Shown in pieces: positions 47,548 through 53,005 of a DNA stretch of 53,005 nt (its first letter is position 1; each line of letters opens with the position of its first letter). The position numbers were made by a program, and so were the translations under genes. The stretch spans positions 1-53,005 of the forward strand of contig NETF01000171.1 of NCBI GenBank assembly GCA_002172675.1, written 5' to 3'. Origin of the DNA: an unicellular cyanobacterium SU3. Its GTDB lineage: Bacteria > Cyanobacteriota > Cyanobacteriia > Cyanobacteriales > Microcystaceae. Under the pieces are notes generated by a model, which did not search any database, was not told the origin of the DNA, and was given only the letters and a program-made list of their open reading frames with translations.

Positions 47548-48984
47548 ATGGCAGTTTTTATGATCTTACTTACTGGTAAAGTCGGAAAAATTATCACCAC
47601 CCTTATTTTAGTTATTTCACTAATCGCAGGAGGGGTCGGTTATTTTGCTTGGTACAATTTTAAACGAGAAGTTCCGATTGTTTATAAATCAGCAGAAGAT
47701 CACTTTAAATATGGTTCTATCAATTCTGGAGGGGTTCCTTTCTTTATTTGGGAAGTCTTACCCGATCTGTTTGCTGAACATTTACCTGGCCCCGGCGGTT
47801 ATAAATCATTAGGATTTATCTGGGAAGAAGGCAAAGAAATGCCGGTAGGAGTTTCCAAAAGCATTGTCGGGTTTCCTCGTCAGGGATCAACTTGCGCCCT
47901 CTGTCACAGTACAACCTATCGTAAAACTCCTGAAGATGCCCCCACCTTAGTGTTAGGGGCCCCAACGCAAAAATTTGACTCCATCGCTAATATTCGTTTT
48001 TTAGCTGCCTGTGGTAACGATCCCAAATTCACCCCCGACAATATCATACCGGCCATTGAAGCTAACCATGATTTATCTTTGTCTGATAAACTCCTCTATC
48101 GTTACGTTATTATCCCCCAAACCCAAAAAGCCCTAATGGGTTTAGGATTAGGCTTTGCTTGGACTAACTCTCGTCCCGATCCAGGTCCTGGTCGAATTCC
48201 TTCGTTTAACCCCGTCAAATTTATTAACTTTGGGCTACCCCTCGATGACACCATTGATAACGTAGATGATCCTCCCGTCTGGAACGAAAGAAAACACAAA
48301 GTATTTGACTATCATTGGGATGGATTAGAAGGAAGTCTGACTGAAACCGTCATTATGGGAGCCTTGGCGGCAGGAACCAAACCCGATAACGTCCCCCTGG
48401 AAAACTTACAACGGGTTGAAGACTTCATTCGTTTAATTCCTCCCCCTGATTATCCTTTTGAGGTCGATGGGGTTTTAGCAAGCCAAGGAAAACCCATTTT
48501 TGACAATAACTGTGCCACTTGTCACGCTTTTGGAAGCGATCGCACAGGAACCGTCATTCCTGTTGAAGAAGTAGGAACCGATGACCATCGTATCGAAATG
48601 TGGACTCAAGCAGCCGTTGATAAGTATTTAGCAGTAGGAGATGAACAGGAATGGGATTTTAGCCATGTGCAGAAACAAAACGGTTATGTAGCCGTCGCTT
48701 TAGATGGTATTTGGTTGCGGGCCCCTTATTTACATAACGGTTCAGTTCCCTCTCTTAAGGATCTTTTAGAAGTCCCAAGCGATCGCACGCCTGTTTTTTA
48801 TCGAGGTTACGATGTTTACAATCAGGATCAAGTCGGCTTTATTTCCCAAGGACCCGAAGCCCAAAAAGAAGGATTTGAATACGATACCCATCTCCCAGGT
48901 AACAGTAACCAAGGTCATCTTTATGGAACTGACTTATCCACTGAGGATAAACAAGCTTTAGTAGAGTATCTCAAAACCCTTTAA
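47548..48984 (+). CDS. Di-haem cytochrome c (RoxA/peroxidase-like superfamily)
   Basis: A 478-residue exported protein with one N-terminal membrane helix or signal (about 12-35) and two haem c sites: CALCH at 116-120 and CATCH at 322-326. Conserved blocks before and after the second haem include HWDGLEGSLTETVIMGALAA, GIWLRAPYLHNGSVPSLKDL and VFYRGYDVYNQDQVGF. This architecture is that of the di-haem cytochrome c peroxidase/RoxA-like superfamily. The specific reaction (peroxide reduction or oxidative cleavage) cannot be decided by eye. Located in the periplasm or thylakoid lumen; monocistronic. Confidence 0.75.
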   Translation: MAVFMILLTGKVGKIITTLILVISLIAGGVGYFAWYNFKREVPIVYKSAEDHFKYGSINSGGVPFFIWEVLPDLFAEHLPGPGGYKSLGFIWEEGKEMPVGVSKSIVGFPRQGSTCALCHSTTYRKTPEDAPTLVLGAPTQKFDSIANIRFLAACGNDPKFTPDNIIPAIEANHDLSLSDKLLYRYVIIPQTQKALMGLGLGFAWTNSRPDPGPGRIPSFNPVKFINFGLPLDDTIDNVDDPPVWNERKHKVFDYHWDGLEGSLTETVIMGALAAGTKPDNVPLENLQRVEDFIRLIPPPDYPFEVDGVLASQGKPIFDNNCATCHAFGSDRTGTVIPVEEVGTDDHRIEMWTQAAVDKYLAVGDEQEWDFSHVQKQNGYVAVALDGIWLRAPYLHNGSVPSLKDLLEVPSDRTPVFYRGYDVYNQDQVGFISQGPEAQKEGFEYDTHLPGNSNQGHLYGTDLSTEDKQALVEYLKTL

Positions 48985-49014
48985 CCATTATCAGTCATTA
49001 GTGGCCAGTGACTG

Positions 49015-49037
49015 GTACTGAGCTATGTCGAAGTATC
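49015..49037 (-). repeat. Dispersed 23-bp repeat, copy 2 (inverted)
   Basis: GTACTGAGCTATGTCGAAGT followed by ATC is the reverse complement of the copy at 43461-43483 with one mismatch. The flanking CCAGT-ACT-GGTAC words are also shared, so the true repeat is somewhat longer. Confidence 0.85.
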
Positions 49038-49252
49038 AGTAATCGGTTACTGATCACTACTTGAAGGGTGAACTTACTGTTATTTAACAATGACAATTAT
49101 CAATTAAACCGTATAACCAACTAATTCTGATATATCTATTTTGAATAAATATTAAGATTATATATTTTTTAGGTTTAATTGGGGAATTCTAAAGTTAACC
49201 AGAGGAGGTTAAAAATCCTCGTTGATCTCGTCATTACTACTGAGAAATTCTT

Positions 49253-50509
49253 ATGTTAGCCACATCTTCCTATCACAATATTGATAATAATGATTTTCCT
49301 CCAGTTGAACCTGTCACAGAGTCAAACAAAGAAGGTAACGAGATCACTTCTGAGTTAGGGGATGATTTGTTTGAATTAGAATTACAAAGCATAGACTTTA
49401 CAGAAACAGATACCTCAACTCATCGAGTTACCACGGATTTAGTCCGTTTATATCTTCAAGATATTGGTCGGGTTCCCTTATTAAAAAAAGAAGAAGAAGT
49501 CAGTAAATCTAAACAGGTTCAACGTTATGTTAAATTATTAGATATTAGAAATCAAGCAGCAGACGCAGATGATTCGATCATGAAACAATTCGTCGATGTT
49601 CATCGTATTCATGATCAATTAATGGCTTATTTAGGTCATCGTCCCTCTTGGGAAAAATGGGCAAATGCCAGTGAAGTTTCAGTATTTGAATTAAAAGAAA
49701 TTTTAGCTCAAGGAAAACAACAATGGGCTATTTTAGCTAAGATCGATGTTAAGGACTTAGACGAAATTCAAAAATCAGGAATTCGTGCCAAAGACGAAAT
49801 GATTAAAGCGAATTTACGTCTTGTGGTTTCTGTGGCTAAAAAATATCAACATCGAGGATTAGAATTACTAGATTTGATCCAAGAAGGAACCCTCGGATTA
49901 GAAAAAGCCGTTGAAAAATTTGATCCCATTAAAGGATATCGTTTTTCAACTTATGCTTACTGGTGGATTCGTCAAGGAATTACTAGAGCGATCGCTACTC
50001 AAAGTCGCATTATCCGTCTACCTGTTCATGTGACAGAAAAACTCAATAAAATTAAACAAGTTCAACGTAAAATTTCCCAAACAAAAGGACGTAATGCTAC
50101 CCTCGAAGAAATTGGCAAAGAACTCAATATGTCCTCTGTACAAGTTCGAGAAGTGTTGATGAAAATTCCTCGTTCTGTTTCTTTAGAAATTAAAGTTGGC
50201 AAAGAAAAAGATACAGAATTAGTGGATTTATTAGAATCAGAAGATATTTCCCCAGAAGAAAATTTAGCCATCGAATCTTTACGTCGAGATATTGGAATTT
50301 TATTAGAAGACTTAACCGAAAGAGAACAAGAAGTGATTAAACTCCGTTATGGGTTTGAAGATGGGGTTTCTTATTCTCTGGCCGATATTGGACGGACTTT
50401 AGATTTATCTAGAGAACGAGTTCGCCAAATTGAAGCCAAAGCTTTACAAAAATTACGCCAACCTCGACGACGTAATCAAATTCGAGATTATTTTGAAAGT
50501 TTGACTTAA
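49253..50509 (+). CDS. sigC: Group 2 sigma-70 family RNA polymerase sigma factor, SigC-like
   Basis: A 418-residue sigma factor without the large region 1.1 of RpoD. It contains region 1.2 (DLVRLYLQDIGRVPLL), a nonconserved segment (about 90-175), region 2 with DLIQEGTLGLEKAVEKFDP and the -10-reading YAYWWIRQGITRAIA, region 3, and region 4 with SLADIGRTLDLSRERVRQIE. The moderately long N-terminus and the GHRPSWEKWANASEVSV spacer remind me of cyanobacterial SigC, which acts in heat and carbon/nitrogen stress. SigB and SigD types are less likely because they are shorter. The group assignment is firm; the letter is probable. Confidence 0.8.
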   Translation: MLATSSYHNIDNNDFPPVEPVTESNKEGNEITSELGDDLFELELQSIDFTETDTSTHRVTTDLVRLYLQDIGRVPLLKKEEEVSKSKQVQRYVKLLDIRNQAADADDSIMKQFVDVHRIHDQLMAYLGHRPSWEKWANASEVSVFELKEILAQGKQQWAILAKIDVKDLDEIQKSGIRAKDEMIKANLRLVVSVAKKYQHRGLELLDLIQEGTLGLEKAVEKFDPIKGYRFSTYAYWWIRQGITRAIATQSRIIRLPVHVTEKLNKIKQVQRKISQTKGRNATLEEIGKELNMSSVQVREVLMKIPRSVSLEIKVGKEKDTELVDLLESEDISPEENLAIESLRRDIGILLEDLTEREQEVIKLRYGFEDGVSYSLADIGRTLDLSRERVRQIEAKALQKLRQPRRRNQIRDYFESLT

Positions 50510-50600
50510 TCTTAAGACTTCCGAATTCAAAAATTAATTGTAGTCCAGGATGACAATCTGAATTTTGCTAATATTGAGAAATATTAGTACAATATCTTAA

Positions 50601-52001
50601 ATGTCATCTTCTCAAGAATTTAACCCACAAACAAAACTGAATTTTTCGACGAAGTTAGCTTATGGTGTTGGAGAATTAAGTGGATCGTTACCGAGTAATA
50701 TTTTAGTTTTCTTTTTTCTCTTTTTCTTGACGGATATTGCCGGCCTAAAACCTGGATTGGCTGGTATTATTGTCATGATCGGAAAAATTTGGGATGCTAT
50801 TAATGATCCGTTGATTGGTTGGTTAAGCGATCGCACACGTTCTCGTTTTGGTCGCCGTTATCCTTGGATGATTTTAGGCGCAATTCCTTTGGGGTTAAGT
50901 TGTGTTTTATTGTGGACAATTTCCCCTTCTAATAATCAAACGTTTCAGATTATTTATTATACAATTATTGCTTTAGTTTTTTATACAGCGTTTACTGCAG
51001 TTTTGCTTCCTTATAGTGCTTTATCTGCTGAGTTAACTCAAGATTATAATGATCGAACTAATTTAATTAGTTTCCGTTCAGCTTTTAGTATTAGCGGTAG
51101 TATTTTTGCTTTAGTTTTAGCTGAACTGATTTTTAGTTCGGTTAATAATGAACAAAAACAATATTTGATTTTAGGATTAATGGCGGGTGTAATATCTATT
51201 ATTGCTATTTTTATTAGTATTTTTGGAACCTATCAACGTTACCATCAAGTTCAAGAAGATTATCCTAATTATCGTCGTTCATCTTCATTATCTCTCAAGG
51301 AGAAATTACGCTTAATTATTACCAACTTTCCGTTTATTTGCGTAATGATTATTTATCTTTGTTCTTGGTTAAGTGTACAAACTATTGCGGCAATTTTACC
51401 CTATTTTGTTATTAACTGTATGGGGTTAACAGAAGAACATTTTACTCGTATGGCGATTATGGTTCAAGGAACTGCTTTAATGATGATGATGGTATGGAGT
51501 CGTCTCAGTCATCGTTTAGGAAAAAAGATTATTTATTTAATGGGAATTCCTTTCACAATTATAGCAGAATTAGGATTATTTTTATTACAACCAGGACAAG
51601 TTAACTTAATGTATATGATCGCTATTATGGCAGGAATTGGTATTGCAACGGCTTATATTGTTCCTTGGTCAATGTTACCTGATGTTGTGGATTTAGATCA
51701 ATTAAAAACAGGAGAAAGACGAGAAGGAATTTTTTTTGCACTGGTGGTTCAATTACAAAAAATTGGTATTGCTGTAGCCTTATTAGTGGTCGGTAAAATA
51801 TTAGATAGTGCCGGCTATATTCCTGGAAGTACAGGACAACAACCAGATACTGCTTTATGGGCGATTCGTATGATAATTGGACCGTTACCTATTACCCTAT
51901 TAATCATTAGTTTTGTGTTTGCTTATTTATATCCTCTTACCCAAGAAATTCATCAAGATATCGTCTCTAAAATTTATCAAAAAAATAATCCCAGTGGCTA
52001 A
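50601..52001 (+). CDS. GPH-family sugar:cation symporter (MelB-like, MFS)
   Basis: A 466-residue inner-membrane transporter with 12 predicted helices. Diagnostic for the glycoside-pentoside-hexuronide:cation symporters are KLAYGVGELSGSLPSNILVF, the acidic pair in WDAINDPLIGWLSDRTRSRFGRR (first helix pair and loop), and the second-half IVPWSMLPDVVDLDQLKTGE loop. It would import a glycoside or related solute with sodium or protons; the substrate is unknown. It follows the sigma factor by 91 bases on the same strand but has its own AT-rich leader. Confidence 0.88.
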   Translation: MSSSQEFNPQTKLNFSTKLAYGVGELSGSLPSNILVFFFLFFLTDIAGLKPGLAGIIVMIGKIWDAINDPLIGWLSDRTRSRFGRRYPWMILGAIPLGLSCVLLWTISPSNNQTFQIIYYTIIALVFYTAFTAVLLPYSALSAELTQDYNDRTNLISFRSAFSISGSIFALVLAELIFSSVNNEQKQYLILGLMAGVISIIAIFISIFGTYQRYHQVQEDYPNYRRSSSLSLKEKLRLIITNFPFICVMIIYLCSWLSVQTIAAILPYFVINCMGLTEEHFTRMAIMVQGTALMMMMVWSRLSHRLGKKIIYLMGIPFTIIAELGLFLLQPGQVNLMYMIAIMAGIGIATAYIVPWSMLPDVVDLDQLKTGERREGIFFALVVQLQKIGIAVALLVVGKILDSAGYIPGSTGQQPDTALWAIRMIIGPLPITLLIISFVFAYLYPLTQEIHQDIVSKIYQKNNPSG

Positions 52002-52123
52002 CTAATAATAGTTAATTTTTCTACGGGACTAATCGTTTTACTCTGATTGGTATAAGACAATTTCACGCTTCTTTAGGGAAGTTTTAATAATACCTGATAG
52101 TCCTAAACGATGATAAATATTGA

Positions 52124-52594
52124 TTATGCAACAATAGTAATGATTTCTTCTTGAAATTGTCGATTTTCTTCGACTTTCCAGCTTCTGATTTCAATCAATT
52201 TACCTTGTTTTAAAGAAACGATAAGATAAGAATAGTGTGACCAAGCAATTTCACGATCAAAAGTTGATGGAATAGCAGGATAATTCGGGTGAGAATGATA
52301 AATTCCGATAATATTTAAGTTGCGATCGCGGACTTCTTTTTGTACTTGTAATAAAGTATAAGGATCAATCGTAAAACGATTTTTTTTACTTAAAGGTTGC
52401 TGGTTGGAACTGGGGATATTGGGTAAGTTATCACTCATCTCACTTGTCCAACTATTTTCGGTTTCTCTGACTTCTACGACTTGTTTATCTTCACTCTCAA
52501 GGTTTCCTAAGAGTAAACCACAACATTCTTCAGGATAAGTTATTTCAGCATGGCGGTGAATTTGTTGTAATTGTTGATGAGAAAGATAAATCAT
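52124..52594 (-). CDS. JAMM/MPN-type metalloprotease (Mov34/Rri1 family)
   Basis: A 156-residue protein with the zinc-metalloprotease JAMM motif: an upstream Glu in YPEECCGLLLG and HSHPNYPAIPSTFDRE (H-x-H...S-x2-D). Bacterial members remove C-terminal tails from ubiquitin-like sulfur carriers or cleave isopeptide-like bonds. An internal Asn/Ser/Pro-rich stretch (about 55-72) looks like a loop insertion. No sulfur-carrier or MoeB-like gene is adjacent, so the substrate is unknown. Confidence 0.88.
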   Translation of the reverse strand: MIYLSHQQLQQIHRHAEITYPEECCGLLLGNLESEDKQVVEVRETENSWTSEMSDNLPNIPSSNQQPLSKKNRFTIDPYTLLQVQKEVRDRNLNIIGIYHSHPNYPAIPSTFDREIAWSHYSYLIVSLKQGKLIEIRSWKVEENRQFQEEIITIVA

Positions 52595-52681
52595 AGTTGT
52601 TAATATTTCGTAACAAATAACGGTTTTATTTAGGTCTGGCTATTTACAATAAAAAGGAAAATTTGAGCAACCATCAGATTA

Positions 52682-52885
52682 ATGACCACTTGTCCCCGAT
52701 GTCAACAACTTGTTAATAGTCAAGCGATCGACTGTCCCCATTGTCGAACCCCTTTAAAAGCGTTTGGACATCCTGGAATTCCCTTATATCAAGCAACACA
52801 AACAAAATTTTTATGCGATCGCTGTTTATATCACGAAGATGATAGTTGTACTTATGATAAACGTCCGTTTGCCAAAACTCAGTAG
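52682..52885 (+). CDS. Small zinc-ribbon protein
   Basis: A 67-residue protein with an N-terminal double-CXXC zinc ribbon (CPRC at 4-7 and CPHC at 18-21) and a second Cys cluster, CDRCLYHEDDSC, near 45-56, so two metal sites are possible. The middle (PLKAFGHPGIPLYQ) is conserved-looking. I recognise it only as a cyanobacterial zinc-ribbon hypothetical protein. It is divergent from the JAMM gene, with about 90 bases between the starts. Confidence 0.7.
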   Translation: MTTCPRCQQLVNSQAIDCPHCRTPLKAFGHPGIPLYQATQTKFLCDRCLYHEDDSCTYDKRPFAKTQ

Positions 52886-53005
52886 ATCACAAACTCAGTT
52901 TCAGAGAGGCGAAACGTTAATCTGCGATCGCCAATTTACGTTGAAACAGCCCAAAAAACCTCCTTAAACATAAGTTTGTTTTATATAATAGAAGATTGGA
53001 CTTAA
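52886..53005. other. Right edge of the window
   Basis: 120 bases with one HIP1 octamer and no gene start that I can support. Confidence 0.4.

Overview
The window looks like chromosomal DNA of a unicellular, Crocosphaera/Cyanothece-type cyanobacterium. The evidence is AT-rich DNA with many HIP1 octamers (GCGATCGC), oxygenic-photosynthesis genes (por, petG, a cytM-like cytochrome, ycf37, an FtsH2-type protease), a cyanobacterial group-2 sigma factor, and cyanoexosortase and CyRepA1 families. The genus is inferred from overall resemblance and was not tested by any search.

Layout. 1-5.9 kb, all on the minus strand: two nearly identical tandem genes for small exported Cys peptides, a TpsA exoprotein and its TpsB outer-membrane transporter, then a BASS-type transporter. 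6.4-10 kb: the light-dependent protochlorophyllide reductase gene por, split inside its YKDSK catalytic motif by a complete group II intron that encodes a reverse transcriptase/maturase with an HNH domain. 10-16.9 kb: two small uncertain ORFs, tRNA-Leu(GAG), a DUF6825-like protein, an ABC1/UbiB kinase-like protein, a DegT-family aminotransferase, leuD, a classical pentapeptide-repeat protein and an unusual Gly-pentad protein with a His-rich tail. 17.0-17.9 kb: a dead tnpB insertion element that itself carries a short ORF-less group II intron. 18-27.6 kb: a REC-GGDEF protein with an odd insertion next to its active site, a solute-binding protein, ycf37, an SDR, nth, a PEP-CTERM protein, ftsH and guaA. 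27.7-28.7 kb: an IS630 element with a frameshift at an A9 run.

28.8-38.8 kb: petG, cytM-like, tRNA-Ser(GGA), a DM13 protein, an ammonium transporter, ribD, a GT39-type glycosyltransferase, a small EF-hand protein, rpmF, a decayed gene region, a YihY/BrkB protein and murG. 38.9-53 kb: an NTF2-like protein, a large CyRepA1-type primase-helicase, plsC-like, cyanoexosortase A with its partner protein, miaA, a di-haem cytochrome c, a SigC-like sigma factor, a GPH sugar symporter, a JAMM protease and a zinc-ribbon protein.

How the parts connect. The cyanoexosortase pair could process the PEP-CTERM protein in the same window. TpsA and TpsB form a two-partner secretion pair. Por, PetG, the cytM-like protein, Ycf37 and FtsH2 serve thylakoid biogenesis and electron transport. 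Selfish DNA is prominent: two group II introns in different states, a tnpB relic, an IS630 copy, a plasmid-type replication protein and an inverted pair of short dispersed repeats. The most noteworthy items are the intron inside the catalytic codons of por, the intron-in-transposon nest at 17.2-17.9 kb, the tandem peptides ending in CSPWRC, and the Gly-pentad/His-tail protein.
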